A stretch of 64,000 nt of DNA from Corbicula japonica (GCA_038501625.1 JAZAYU010000012.1:6572001-6636000), one strand, 5' to 3'. Counted from the first letter of the stretch, positions 1 through 12,442 are shown. The notes: generated by a model from the letters alone, not told the origin. Translations and numbers: made by a program.

Positions 1-555
1 CCTTGACCTTGGACGTACAGGCATGGACATGGTACGCGATACACTGCCCTGTCATGGTGAACATTTGTGTCAAGTTATGAAATCCCTCCATTTATAATGA
101 AGTTTCAGCCCGGACAAGAAAATTCTATTTTTAGTAACAGTGACCTTGACCTTGGACCTTCAGGGTTGGGTATTGTGCGGACACACTGCCTTGTCATAGT
201 GAACATTTGTGCAAAGTTATTTTGAAATCCCTCCATTCATAACAAAGTAACAGCCCGGACAAGAAAAATCTATTTTTAGTAACAGTGACCTTGACCTTCG
301 ACCTACAGGCTTGGGCATGTACGTGACACACCGTCTTGATATGGTGAACAATTATACCAAGTTATTTAAAAATCCAATAAGAAATAACAAAGTTATAGAG
401 CGGACACGATTTTGCATGAAAATTCTATTTTTAGTAACAGTGACCTTGACCTTGGACCTACAGGCATGGGTATTGTACGCGACACACTGCCTTGTCATGG
501 TGAACATTTGTGCCAAGTCATTTTGAAATCCCTCCATTCATAGCGAAGTTAAGGG
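1..555 (+). repeat. Tandem array of about 145-155 bp dispersed repeat units
   Basis: Four units begin with 'ccttgaccttgga' or a close variant at about 1, 144, 289 and 444. Each runs through 'gtcatggtgaacatttgtg', 'aaatccctccattcat' and 'ctatttttagtaacagtgacc'. Units differ by scattered substitutions. Short ORFs here follow the repeat and are not credible genes. Confidence 0.85.
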
Positions 556-1145
556 CCAAGTGTATATTTTGCTTTACACAAAATGTAAGTGAAAAAGGGG
601 CATAATTTGAAAAATATTGGAAGCAGGGTTATGGGTCTTGTTGGTTGTGATGTAGATTTTGATGGTGAAAATATATTTCAAGTTTCAAGGCAATATCTCA
701 AGTAGTTTTAAAGTTATGGGCAAAATGCTTATTTTGCTTAACACAAAATATAAGAAAAAAGGGGCATAACTTGAAATATATTGACAGCAGAGTTATGGGT
801 GTTGTTGGTAATGATGTAGAATTTGATGGTGAATATATATTCCAAGTTTCAAGTTGATATCTCAAGTAGTTTATAACTTATGGACCAAAGTGCATATTTT
901 CCTTAACGCAAAATTTAAGTGAAAAAGGGGCATAACTTGAAAAATATTTGTAGCAGAGTTATGGGTGTTGTTGGTAATGATGTAGAATTTGATGGTGAAT
1001 ATATATTCCAAGTTTCAAGTTGATATCATAAGTAGTTTTCAACTTATGGACCAAAGTGCATTTTTTGTTTAACGGACGCCGACGCCGACGCCGACACCGG
1101 GGCGAGTAGGATAACTCCCCTATTCTTCGAATAGTCGAGCTAAAA
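556..1145 (+). repeat. Second tandem repeat array, about 165 bp units, with a GACGCC end block
   Basis: Three units carry 'aaaaaggggcataa' near 595, 760 and 926, each followed by 'gagttatgggtgttgttgg' or a variant and 'ccaagtttcaag'. The array ends in a GC-rich block at about 1074-1145 ('gacgccgacgccgac', then 'tagtcgagctaaaaa'). In my experience such ends are common in bivalve dispersed repeats, but I could not check this. Confidence 0.8.
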
Positions 1146-1699
1146 ATTGGTCACACTTATGGTTACTTATTTTACACATAATTATATTGTCATTAAGTAT
1201 GAAAATCATTGCTTCACTGAGAGAGATGCAAATGAGGCTGATTTATAGTGCATATGCATGCACCGCCGAAGGTTAACAGAATGAAAGTAATGCCTAACCG
1301 CCACAGTACAACCGAAGAACGCGTCAAGGTAGAATAAGCATTGTGAATATACCATACATTTCGTCTCCAGAAAGATACATATCACCCCTGTATGCTCTAT
1401 CATTTCGGTATCCATCATGATGTTTCTTATGGATAATAATTTTGTGACGAACTCAATATTAATGAACACATATTAGCTCCGAAGTAATACTGACCACCGT
1501 AATATTTGACGTAAATTATTTAAACATCGGATCATCTGGAGCTTGGTATTTAATATTTGATGTAACTTTAAGAATATCATTATATAAGATATGAAAGTTG
1601 TATTCACACTTCTTTATTTTAAGGAAAAAGGGACATTATTTGATCAAAATGCAAGGTTAAAAGTAGATCCCATTTCACATTTTTTATAAAAATAAAAAA
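1146..1699. other. AT-rich intergenic sequence, nothing recognised
   Basis: No coding exon, RNA gene or repeat structure could be supported here on either strand. Confidence 0.5.
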
Positions 1700-1935
1700 C
1701 CCTTTCCCTCATATATAGGCTTTTTTTATCACATAGGTGAACAGTGTTGATCCAGATCAGTCAGGAAATTCCTGCCATCTGATTAGGATATGCACTGTTT
1801 GCTTTTTGGTCAGAAAAAACCTTTTAAATCAAAAAGGATACAGTGCAGTTCCTGATAAGATGGCAAAAATGTGCCAGCTGATCTGGATCTATACTGTTCG
1901 CCCAAGCCATAAAGGCAAATATAAGGAGGAAAGGG
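1700..1935 (+). mobile_element. Decayed TTAA-type MITE copy
   Basis: It begins 'ccctttccctcatatatagg' and ends 'aaggaggaaaggg', imperfect inverted ends. The interior holds 'gatccagatcagtcagg', 'tgcactgttt' and 'ttttggtcagaaa', which match the better copies at 39363 and 39827. The flanking TTAA duplication has decayed. A short ORF across it is an artefact. Confidence 0.65.
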
Positions 1936-2684
1936 TCAAACTATTGATGCTTCTGAGCTTTGACATCAACAGGTATGTCCAGTAATACAAAATAAGACAT
2001 CTTCACATAAACAAGGATATTAAACAGCACTGAACAACCCACCCCAACCCCTCACCCCCATTCAACATTTTGTGATGAAAATAACCATTTCTAGTCAGAT
2101 TTGCAAATTTACAAATGCCTAAACTGCAGATACCTGGATTGCCAGTGCACTCCTAAAACTTTATGTAATATTTATTTTGATATACAAGGAATTGCCTAGT
2201 GGGAGACATCAGAAATGTCCTAATATAACTTTTCTCTCATATGTGCCAAGGAAATATGAAAACCCAGGTAACTTCTGCATCAACGCTGTTCTTGATATGC
2301 AGTGTTTGCCCATTGGATATGAACCAAGAAGAATATTTATGCACAGTTTGATGTTGTTTTTAGGAGTGTGGCCTATACTCATGTCCGCATTTATTCAAGC
2401 AAAGACAAATGTTAGAATCTGACCTTATTAGTCAGGTAACGTTTGCTGGCAACCGATGGCAACCTGAGAACCCTCCACAGTGCTTCTCGAACTGTTACTT
2501 CTGCTGGAAATGACAGGGCTGTCAATGACAAGGGCACATGATCTAAATTGAAGACCTGGAACAGAATAACATATTTTATATAACTTGTTATCAAACCTTA
2601 AAGTTTGAAGACCTTTGATATTTTGCCCTCTAAAACATTAAGGTTGATCATAGAATAAACACTACTTCATTAAATTTCTACAAT
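1936..2684. other. Intergenic, nothing recognised
   Basis: Moderately AT-rich sequence with short ORFs but no splice-flanked exon or known domain. An ORF near 2177-2422 has no recognisable motif. Confidence 0.45.
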
Positions 2685-2886
2685 TTAACTCTTGATATAT
2701 ATATGCATTTTTCATGCATGTGCGACCAGTGTAGATCCAGATCAGCCGGCACATACGTGTTGTCTGATCAGTTTCTGCACTGGTTGCATTTTGGTCAGAT
2801 ATAACCTAATGAATCAAAAAGCGAACAGTTTAGAACCAGATCAGCCGGCACATCAATAAAGGTGTGTCTATACAGGAAAGGGTTAA
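2685..2886 (+). mobile_element. TTAA-type MITE copy, shortened
   Basis: TTAA at 2685-2688 and 2883-2886 brackets a body with 'gtgtagatccagatcagccg', 'ctgatcag', 'ttttggtcagatataacct' and a terminal 'gaaaggg'. It is the same family as the elements at 39363-40430. Confidence 0.7.
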
Positions 2887-3890
2887 TAGATCTCATATTC
2901 CGATACTCTTGCACTATCATAGTCATTGATTACCTTTAGATAAGGGACCAAGATCAGAATACTAAGACTGGAGACCAGTCTCAAATCTCAAGCATCTGAT
3001 TGGCTGAAAAGCTTGATGATGGTAGGTCAAACTGTTCTTTAATCCAGATTTAGTTTTATGATCTTGGGCACAGATGCAATAAGGGTCACTGTGACCTCAA
3101 TCTTGGCTTGTTGACCAGGATAATCAATAAGTCATCTTGCGTGTGTATTTAGGTTTATTTATCATCGGAAGCCCATATGAGCGACGCCTTCAGAAGAGTG
3201 TTAGTCATTTTAGGGTTTCGAAGATAGTGCAAGATACAGAGGACTCTCCAATTCCAGCATTGTCCCTGGTTCTTTTAAGTGCCCGGTGTATAGCATCACT
3301 ACACTGGACCTCAGTTTAACGTCACTTTGGAAAGACTGTTAGTAATTCTTTAGTTGGAGTAGCGGTCAATAGGCCTAAAAAGGAAGAGTCATCTATCAGG
3401 TTTTTTTCCCTTATATAACAGATGCCAAAATATGGCATCTTCCTAAGGCAAAATAGGTAACTTTTTTCCTCTTTCCAAGACGAAAATTTCCCCACGAAAA
3501 TCAAATTTCCCCATCAAAAATAGCCACAAATGCGTGAAAAAGACAATTTCTTGGTGCCTGTAGGTCAAGCTGTTCTTTAGTTAAAGATTGGAAACAAAAT
3601 TTTATTTAAAAGTCAATGTGACCTTGAACTTTGACCTTGACCCCTGAACAGTAAGGGTTATCTACTTCCTCAGACCAATTGCCCAATCAAATTTAGTGAC
3701 TGTAAGACATTTATGGACATAAAATCATACCACAACATAAAACATGCTTTACAAATGGGCGTGTAATAATTAATACCCCACAAATATCATTGAATTTCCT
3801 AAGTTTTGCTTTACCTCTTTGGTTTACCTTCAGAAATTAAATAAAACGATTTATGGTGTTTTTTGTAAATTTTAAATTTTTTACAATTAC
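2887..3890. other. Probable intron or intergenic sequence with old repeat pieces
   Basis: Positions of about 2960-3065 ('gagaccagtctcaaatctc', 'tctgattggctgaaa', 'cttgggcac') recur, partly in opposite orientation, near 41405-41490. At 3620-3650 there is another 'tgaccttgaactttgacctt' stretch. No coding sequence is supported. If the exon at 3891 is real, this is its downstream intron. Confidence 0.45.
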
Positions 3891-4382
3891 CTTCTGAGGC
3901 ATCTTTCCAAGAACATATTCCAACTGTAGATTTACAGGGTATCGCTTATGGTCACCGCCAGCATCTGCCATTTCATTGGTTGATCCATTGGTCACATGAT
4001 CATTATCTTGATTGCCATTGGCTAATCCACTGATTGCAGGTATCCCTTCTTGAAAGCCATCGGCTGATCCATTGGTCACATGACAATTAGCATGATTGCC
4101 TTTGGCTAATCCACTTGTTTCAGGTTTGTCTTTCTGAAAGCAATTGGCTGTTCCATTGGTCACATGACTGTCCAATTCACCAAAGTTACCAGATCTTTCT
4201 CCATGAACTATGTCATCAGATTTTTGCCCATTATTAACATCTCTGTTTTGCTCAAGAGAATTAACAGAACCAATTAAATCTGAACTATGCAAATCATGGT
4301 CTTTTTTCTGTTTTTTCTGATTTGAACAACATCCTTCTAAATGTTGCTTTTTGCCACTGGATGGAAAATTTTCCAGACAAAT
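3891..4382 (-). CDS. Internal coding exon of an unrecognised protein with HVTNG repeats
   Basis: On the minus strand an acceptor (pyrimidine-rich tract then 'tttttgcag') precedes the exon at 4382, and a donor 'cagaag|gtaatt' follows it at 3891. The exon is 492 nt, exactly 164 codons, open throughout and phase 0 at both ends. The protein is hydrophilic. It has an N-terminal Cys/Lys-rich stretch (CCSNQKKQKKDHD), an acidic Asn/Ser-rich middle, and three imperfect repeats each starting with HVTNG and ending near SGLAxGN, about 32 residues apart, then LEYVLGKMP. No catalytic or binding domain is recognised. The rest of the gene lies outside the window or in the gap region. A symmetric exon like this could be skipped without a frameshift. 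It is a real exon on splice and codon grounds; function unknown. Confidence 0.6.
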
Positions 4383-4429
4383 CTGCAAAAACATTAATCA
4401 AACAATTTTTTAAGTTAAACAAAAAGTAA

Positions 4430-5520
4430 CTAGATGGGTGTTCATTTGAACACTTGTGTCGCCCTCTGGTGCTGTCGGAATAAAAATGAAAGTACAAAAA
4501 GGAACATAACTCCAACAAATGTGACCTTGACCTTAAGAATATAGTATCGTCATGAGCGTATTGTCATAGGGAATGTAATTTGAAAGTTTGATGAAGAAAT
4601 ATTAATAAATGGCAAAGTTATAGCCGATGTGAAGTTTTCATAAAAAGGGAAATAACTCCATCAAGTGTGACCTTGACCAATAGAATGGGGTATTATCAGG
4701 AGCATGTTGTTAAAAGGAATATAATTTGAAAGTTTGATGAAGAAATATAAAGAAATGGCAAAGTTATAGCCAATGTTAAGTTTTCGTAAAAAGGGAAATA
4801 ACTCCATCAAATGTGACCTTGACCTAAAGAATGTGGTATCATCACGAGCTTGTTGTCATAAGGAATATAATTTGAAAGTTTCATGAAGAAATATTAAGAA
4901 ATGGCAAAGTTATTGCCAACGTTAAGTTTTCATGTCTAAATATAAGTAAAAAAGGGGCATAACTCCATCAAATGTGACCTTGACCTTTAAAATTTGGTAT
5001 CATCTCGAGCGTGTTGTCATAAGCAATATAATTTGAAAGTTTGATGAAGAAATATTAAGAATTGGCAAAGTTATTGCCAACGTTAAGTTTTCGTGTCTAA
5101 ATATAAGTACAAAAAGGGGCATAACTCCATCAAATGTGACCTTGACCTTGAGAATTTGGTATCATCTCGAGCGTGTTGTCATAAGCAATATAATTTGAAA
5201 GTTTGATGAAGAAATATTAAGAAATGGCAAAGTTATAGCCAACGTTAAGTTTTCGTGACGGACAGACCGACGGACCGACAGAAAGTTATAGCCAATGTTA
5301 AGTTTTTGTAAAAAAGGAAATAACTCCCTCAAATGTGACCTTGACCTAGAGAATGTGGTATCATCACGAGCTTGTTGTCATAAGGAATATAATTTGAAAG
5401 TTTCATGAAGAAATATTAAGAAATGGCAAAGTTATTGCCAACGTTAAGTTTTCGTGTCTAAATATAAGTAAAAAAGGGGCATAACTCCATCAAATGTGAC
5501 CTTGATCTTTAAAATTTGGT
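4430..5520 (+). repeat. Tandem array of about 147-199 bp units running into the assembly gap
   Basis: 'gtgaccttga' recurs at about 4521, 4666, 4813, 4973, 5136, 5335 and 5496. Each unit also carries 'ataactccatcaa', 'ataatttgaaagttt' and 'agaaatattaag'. A 'gacggacagaccgacgg' end block lies near 5256-5281, suggesting two joined repeat copies. The array very probably caused the adjoining assembly gap. Confidence 0.85.
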
Positions 5521-6020
5521 NNNNNNNNNNNNNNNNNNNNNNNNNNNNNNNNNNNNNNNNNNNNNNNNNNNNNNNNNNNNNNNNNNNNNNNNNNNNNNNN
5601 NNNNNNNNNNNNNNNNNNNNNNNNNNNNNNNNNNNNNNNNNNNNNNNNNNNNNNNNNNNNNNNNNNNNNNNNNNNNNNNNNNNNNNNNNNNNNNNNNNNN
5701 NNNNNNNNNNNNNNNNNNNNNNNNNNNNNNNNNNNNNNNNNNNNNNNNNNNNNNNNNNNNNNNNNNNNNNNNNNNNNNNNNNNNNNNNNNNNNNNNNNNN
5801 NNNNNNNNNNNNNNNNNNNNNNNNNNNNNNNNNNNNNNNNNNNNNNNNNNNNNNNNNNNNNNNNNNNNNNNNNNNNNNNNNNNNNNNNNNNNNNNNNNNN
5901 NNNNNNNNNNNNNNNNNNNNNNNNNNNNNNNNNNNNNNNNNNNNNNNNNNNNNNNNNNNNNNNNNNNNNNNNNNNNNNNNNNNNNNNNNNNNNNNNNNNN
6001 NNNNNNNNNNNNNNNNNNNN
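5521..6020. other. Assembly gap, 500 N
   Basis: A run of exactly 500 undetermined bases, probably a scaffold gap of nominal size. It lies at the end of a tandem array, so its true length is unknown. Confidence 0.98.
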
Positions 6021-8439
6021 ATGTTTGTTAGAATTTATAGCAATTCGTGATCCACACCACTATGTACAGGTAACAAAACACATCGACATCCTTAGACAAG
6101 GACCCTCAGAACCGTTTCGCCCCTTACTTGTAAAGCTGTGTTTACCTGATGACGGGCCAGCAGTGGTAATCACTACCACGTGTCGATGTGTGATAATAAT
6201 ATACAAAATGTCGTAAGAATTGATAAATAAGATTTTAGCGATGTATAAACGATTGGTTATTATTTTTATGTCCCTTTAGCGATTTAAGTGATATTATGTG
6301 ATGGTATGTTTCCAAAAGGACCTATAGTCCAGTCATTGTTCACATTGACCTACAAAAAAGTTCAACAGAAATTATATTGCTTTTGGTATTTAGTATACAT
6401 AGTTTTGAACAAAATATCTAAAATCTAGAGAAAACAAACAATGGGAAATTACAAAATAACGCTTTATCTTCTTAGAATTGTTCGTTTAAATGTTGATCTA
6501 AATGGGGCGCCATTCAAGCAGTTCTTCTGCAAGTTATATCGTTGTTTTTCTTTTTTTTTCTCAATTGAGTAGATTTCTGTGGTTTATAAGCTCTTCTATT
6601 TGTTTTTAATGAGCATATGTCATCACCTGAGCTACGTCTGCATCCGCGCTCGACCTAGTTTTGTGTTTATGTCCATTTTTATCCGAAGTAACACAGCTAT
6701 TGCTGTCAACCTTGGCATACGTACTTACTATTACTGTAATAAGATGACTGTGCAGCTTAAGTAACATAACTCTGGTTAGCTTTTGACAGAATTATGGCCC
6801 CTTTATCGACCTAGAAACGTTGATAAGTTTTGATCTTAAGTTCCACTTTTCTCTCAAGTATCAAAGCTCTTTCAAAATTACAATACTTGCTAATTATTAC
6901 AAGCATCACTTGTGTCTAGTACTGGGTGTGTTTATAGAACCAATGAATGATTTTGAAAGTTAACAACTACACGCTGAAAACTAGCAAACTCAGGTCATCT
7001 CAAAAAGGCGTAAAACCTGATATGATATGATATAAAATGATATATTGTACATCTAAATCACTTAAGATTGCTACAGTGCAAATTTAAAGTGTATTACCTT
7101 CATTAGTACTTACCAAATATAGATAATGGGTTGGACAATGACTTCTGGTCGTGGAAGATAAAAAATTTTACTTTAAAACTAATAAACATTACTTAAAAGC
7201 ATTATGATGAAAAGGTAAGTTTGCTCATTATCCATAAAATTTTTAATGTAGCCACCTATTATCTTCACTGAAGCCAATGATTATCCATTTCGCTTTGATA
7301 TCTTCAGAAAAAAGTAAGATTTAGATTCATTTTTACCGAACTGTGTTACCATGTTGTGATTGTTTATAAACAAAGGGACAGTAAAGGATCAAATAGTTAT
7401 GTTTTCTTCACCCAACTACCTAAATACAGATGGAAACTTGTTTAATTTTGAGCGATGGGTCGAATTTTCCATCTTCTTCGGTGATTTTCACCACAATGTA
7501 GGGACTGTCTGCAAAAACATTGCAGTTTCATATAGCTTATGTTGGCCTAGAACGATTGCAATCACTAACGTGATTTAAATCGGCATAAGTAAAAGATAAA
7601 AGTAAAAATACTTATGCTTTTCTCACTCTCATCCAAATCTCTAGCCGTTCTTATCCTCCGAGCCTATCATTGACTTCCGAGTGTTGATTATTGGGATACA
7701 TACCGTGTTTTCTCAACTATAAAAGAAAGACAATAATATTTTGAAAACTATATTGTTAACATTTTGTTTAATTATACCTCTCAGATAAATGTCTACCACT
7801 TAATATGTATGTGTTTGCTTTAAGCACTTTGTCTTTAATGCAATAAATGTGATTGTTGTTGTTGTTTTAATCAAGTTTCAGACAGACAGCTTTTTGTGAA
7901 TCCTGAATTGTGACGCTGTACCTTTATTTCCAGTAAACCGAATGTGGAAGAATAAGTAGTTGCTAAGGTACTAAGGCTCATGAGCATGACTTCAGAAACA
8001 AATTTTCATGCGTATTTATGTCAATTTACAATTAACATCAATGTATGCACTTTACAATTAAAATCGATTTTCATCAATATTTTACGAGTATTAATAAATT
8101 TAAAAAAAATATAAATATTGTGAAAATTGTGAAAACAAGAAATAAAAACAACCTACGCGACCTGCTCAATCACTATTTGAACTGTTTGCTTTAGTTTTAA
8201 CAATTCTATTGTCAGGAGAGATACATATTTTGATTATTCTTGACTGATTTTTACTTTTTATGTTAATAATTAATAAGTACCCTCAACATTTGCTATGCAA
8301 TCATTGGATTGTATTTTTTGTTTCAGAAGTATTTTGAAGAGTTGGAGAGTTAAATTTTAGTTTTAGAAATAGTTTTGCCGTGATTTTGATTTGTATATTA
8401 AATATTTTATAAAGTTCTGAACTTTTGGTTTTTCTTTGG
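6021..8439. other. Intergenic, no gene supported
   Basis: AT-rich sequence with old repeat traces ('agaattatggcccctttat' near 6790) and a short low-complexity 'tgatatgatata' tract near 7020. ORFs at 6025, 6579 and 7360 lack recognisable motifs. Confidence 0.45.
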
Positions 8440-9745
8440 TTTTATATATAGATTATATAAATAGATCGATGAGTCGGTGTTTTTCTTTTAATTATGCGAA
8501 TTGAAAGTTTATTGTTGTAAGCAGTTATAGAAAGAGTGTACATGTAGTAAGAGACATTGTTCAGATAGTTATTCTTGGATGATATTGAAGTTTGTCTTCT
8601 GTTTACGAATATTGGCAATCCTTTGACTTGATTTTTGGCGCGTGAATGTGACCTATATATGATGGTTCTTTGTTTACAAATGTTTCTGATGTTGAAATGG
8701 ACGGTTCTAGTGGGTTTCTGTTTCACAAGAAGGCGATTTCGTGTCTATAAAGTAAATAATGATTGTATAACCATTTTTGTAGGTCTTTTTTCTGTTGTTC
8801 AGAATAATTGTGACTCATCCCCATCCCCTCCCATCCCCCAGCTCCAACCCCCCCCCCCCCTGGTTTACGGGACCAAGATGCTGAATATAGAAAGTTAGTA
8901 TAGATTTTTCATCTTAAAAGTACCAAAGGAATTGCCATGTACGTGGTAGGACAATTTTGAAAGATACTGTTGAATTTAAATAGAGCAAATTCATTGTAAT
9001 GTGGTTATGATATGTTTAACTTCCAGGTAACTCCTTCATGAAAATTAAATGTTGGCGTAACTGTCCACATAGTGCAAGGTCTAACATTATCTTCAGCTGC
9101 TGTTGATATCGGGAAAACGATATAACAAGGAGGAATGGCTTACATAGCTCTCAGTAGAGTATCTACTTACGAAAATCTACAATAATGAAAAATCAGTTAC
9201 ATTTATGAAATTTTGAGTGCTCTCAGTGATTTTTTATGCCAAATATTGTGAGAAATAGGGCCCCATTCCCCCCTCAAAATAGTATATATTTTTCCCCCAT
9301 GTCTGATAAAAAAATCCCCCTTTGCTGGAGTCTGTTACAGACCGTACTGAGTCAGGATATATTTAATGGATACACCACTGATAGACATTACAGTGACAAG
9401 AATAATTGATAATTGAGGGAGAAAGAGACATTTCACTGTAGACCACTGACTTTCTTTGAATTCCAAATATTCCCCCTTTCCTTTGTTCGCGTCGCAATTT
9501 TCCCCTTCCAAAGGGCTGCGACCCCCTTCCCCCAAAAGTGAAAAAAAAACACTGGCTCTTAACGATCCACTACACTCCTCCTTGTTCGACCATCGATTTA
9601 AAAAGAAAAGTATCAAACTAAGCACTTTAAAATTCTTTCTTTGTTTAAAAACAATCCATCACCTGCATGAACTCTTACACACAACATCTAACTTCTTTTA
9701 AATGTCGTCCACATATAACACATCTGTGTTATACTTTTCTTGTTA
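8440..9745 (+). repeat. Left arm of a giant inverted repeat
   Basis: This stretch is the imperfect reverse complement of 17833-19185. Shared landmarks include 'agatcgatgag', 'tttggcgcgtgaatgtgacc', 'gggaccaagatgctgaatat', 'ccaggtaactccttcatg', 'gatccactacac' and 'acacatctgtgttatac'. The left arm carries an extra 331 bp TIR element (9224-9554). The right arm holds about 390 bp that the left arm lacks. A C-run near 8850 matches the G-run near 18750. Confidence 0.85.
9224..9554 (+). mobile_element. 331 bp non-autonomous DNA transposon, CAGTG ends, 5 bp TSD
   Basis: It starts CAGTGATTTTTTATG and ends GTGAAAAAAAAACACTG, inverted termini. It is flanked by GCTCT at 9219-9223 and 9555-9559. The opposite inverted-repeat arm near 18380 lacks it, giving an empty site. 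The body contains runs such as 'ccccttcccccaaaagtg'. The superfamily is uncertain; the ends resemble hAT elements, but those make 8 bp duplications. Confidence 0.75.
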
Positions 9746-9949
9746 CATTATTTTAGTTATATTGGTTGCTAAGTAAAGGTTATTTCTACTAAGTTCTACC
9801 ATTAAATGATTTGGTCTAGTTCTCTGGTTAACTCAAGTGAATGTTCATGAATCTTGTCAACTCGGTCAAGAGTTAATAATTATGATGAAACAATTGATCG
9901 CATGCATACTTTTGTTTGCTAATGATCTTGGGATAAATTGATCAGCAAC

Positions 9950-10912
9950 ACCCTCGTAATAAAGAAAGAGAAGAGGAGGTACCCAGACTTGAAATATACA
10001 TACCTAAAATCAACTTGACAAATAAGTATTTCAAATCCAGCACAGTTTGTTTATGTGCCTGGAATATACGGGTTTTAAGTTTCACAGACAACTTTAATAC
10101 TGACTGCATGGTGGGGCGGTCAAGAGCGCTGGTGTTAGTTTTTGAAAACTGAGCATATTAAGTTTAATAGTCAAGTCTTCTAAATAAACCTCAGCGTTGG
10201 TTAACATGCGCCTTACTTCGCCGGTGGTTAGATGAAGGTTATTCATAACTTCCTGAAATGTCATTATTTGTTGAATCTGATGTTCAAGACGGTTATTTAA
10301 ATTAACCGTCTTTTGGCTTGAATGCCACCTAATGACGATATTAACTTGTGCCTATTTTGAGAGATTTCACTCCTTGTTATATTAAGAATTGACATATTAT
10401 GTTCCAGTATGTGCAGTACCTGTTTTTGTGAATTTTGTACAGTGCGCAGACCATGACGGATTTCATTAATGTCGGCATCATCTGCGGTACCGAAAAGAAA
10501 TTTAAGAACACCACCAAGTGGTAGAAATGATCTGGTTTGTCTTGAAGTAATTGAATAGAGATATGTATAACTTTTTACAATGCTGGAGTCAGTGAGTTTG
10601 ATTTAAACCTTGTAAATAATTTTTCATTCCCGTTAACGTTCGTAATAAAGTGTCCGTTTCTGCGTACTTGACTATTGCTTGTTCGACCAGGTCATGTATA
10701 TTTTGAATTTCACTCTTAACATTACTTAAGAATGATGTGTAAACATTTAGATCAATAAACAACATAATTTGCCAGTGTGACCTGGACGTGGAAACTTCGC
10801 GTACATTTTTGAAAAGTATATTATTGTTAATAAAAGTTTGCTCTGTGCCTAGAACATATCGAGAGGCCGCCAAAAGCAAAAGGCATAGTGGAACTAGCCC
10901 TGTAATAGACAA
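9950..10912 (-). pseudogene. Env-like (F-protein-type) reading frame of a gypsy-type retroelement, broken
   Basis: A minus-strand frame opens at 10912 with a hydrophobic signal-peptide-like leader, followed by a region with 'SHWQIMLFIDLNVY'. That pattern is typical of env proteins of errantivirus-like Ty3/gypsy elements, which are related to baculovirus F proteins. After a frameshift near 10600 the next frame has an R-x-x-R step before a glycine-rich stretch and an LFGTADD-type motif near 10490-10520. A heptad-rich region follows with another frame change near 10310. At least two or three frameshifts interrupt it, and no clear transmembrane end was found. It lies directly downstream of the pol remains, as expected for an env-bearing element. 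Confidence 0.65.
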
Positions 10913-11746
10913 TGAAACAAAATGTTATAGGGTTTATCATTAAGATATATTTGTGCCTAATTTGGGCATAGTTTGGTGCTGATTTTATGCTACAGATTAA
11001 CATTTTATCATACGGAAATGTATGAAGGAAAAATATGAAGGAAAAATAATAATCTATTTGCAACCGCAAATCCATGTAAATGACAATTAAAAGATTTACT
11101 AAAGACATGATGGTAAAATGTGAATATAACAACAACAACAAAAAAATTTGCAATTAAATACTTTAAATATACTGTTTCAATAATCATCAATGCCTCGTAA
11201 CATTTGATGTGAATTAAAACATGCCTTGTATCATATTATTTACATAAGTCATAAATAAACAAACATGACGATCCTTTCCAGATCCAATGTAAACTACTAT
11301 TATCTAAGCAGTTTAAGCCTATTTACATTCAATGATTATTTTATTTACAGTGTACACTAACTGTTCGAGGTCTAACGGAGACTTGCTTGCTAATTCATGG
11401 TTTTACACATATGAAAGATAACGACTTCGTAAGTTTCATTTGAACTTAGTAAGACATAAATCGAATATACGCGTCTTACTTATCTCTGTCAACACACAAT
11501 TATTTATGATTAAACACTCATACTTGAGCAAAATGACTTGATAAGGCATGCTTCGAAGATACGAACCCTATCAAAGTATAGGTAGCTCTACATTTTAAGC
11601 CATTCAGACATGTTATATGCTTGCACCGCGTTGCCGTTTACCAAAAATTTAATTCTGTTTTAAACGGATTATTTGTATTTATCGTTGAATCTATTGCGTC
11701 CACGGACATTTGATTGTCGGAGTTTATGCTACCTGACGAATAACTG
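10913..11746. other. Spacer between pol and env remains
   Basis: AT-rich. Overlapping hydrophobic minus-strand ORFs (11008-11190, 10827-11153) look like translated AT-rich noise. No LTR or splice signal could be defined. Confidence 0.4.
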
Positions 11747-12303
11747 CTAAAATTCGCAGAGGCGGGACTGGTTCACGCTCATTTCATGTTCGCTCGAGGT
11801 GCTGTCTCGGCTTGAAGTACAAGACGTACTTGTTTGTTCTGTTTCATAACTAGTGTAATGATATGGTTGTTTTTTGTCAACACTAGTATCATAACTGTTT
11901 TCAGTTGTTATGTCAGAATTCAATGACAATGCGTTTTCTTGTTCTGACACGTTATTATCATTAGAGGCCGTCTTCATCGCATTTGCAGTTCGCGCAACGG
12001 TATATTTTCTTCATCGGAAGAGCCTGTCCTAACATGCTGGTGCATTTTTACCAAACGACGTTTTGGTCTTGTTAATTTTCTACCGTGCACAGCTTGATCC
12101 GCGCTGCACGAGCTAGAATCTTCAGTTTGCTCGGAAGGTACAACGTATCTGCAGTTGCGTATAGGTCTAGTACCTGGAGGAATAGTTTTTGGTAAACCCC
12201 AATCGGCGATATTTGCTTTACGGACTTGGTCTACGTGGCATTTTACCACTTGGTTATCTAATTGATTTTTAATCAATAGATTACGGTCACTGAGTTTCTC
12301 CAT
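11747..12303 (-). pseudogene. Post-integrase C-terminal part of gypsy-type pol
   Basis: Two overlapping minus frames (11974-12303 and 11747-11977) follow the integrase. The first contains 'VVKCHVDQVRKA', the usual strand-and-basic motif after the integrase core in Ty3/gypsy pol, then a basic 'RKLTRPKRRLVK' stretch. The second is Ser/Thr/Glu-rich and ends at the stop at 11747. The junction at 11974-11977 is a 4-base overlap, either a frameshift lesion or a natural frame change. Confidence 0.6.
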
Positions 12304-12442
12304 AACTCTAAAGTATGGGATCCATTTAGGCTGAAGTTAAGAATTTCTATGGAAGTTTCTGTAATAAACAGCATCATTCACTTGAAAGTCTACAAGTTTG
12401 GCATGTTTGTTTGCATGTTAATTTTGCGTTTTCGCGAATCTC

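Noticed and set aside
5496..6050. Long ORFs of 171-184 codons
   Set aside because: They consist almost wholly of undetermined bases in the assembly gap.
6032..6067. Possible small exon after the gap (cag|gtaaca donor)
   Set aside because: Only a donor-like word; the acceptor would lie at the gap edge and nothing supports it.
10827..11190. Hydrophobic minus-strand ORFs resembling membrane peptides
   Set aside because: Phe/Ile/Leu runs come from AT-rich sequence; no conserved motif, and they overlap one another in two frames.
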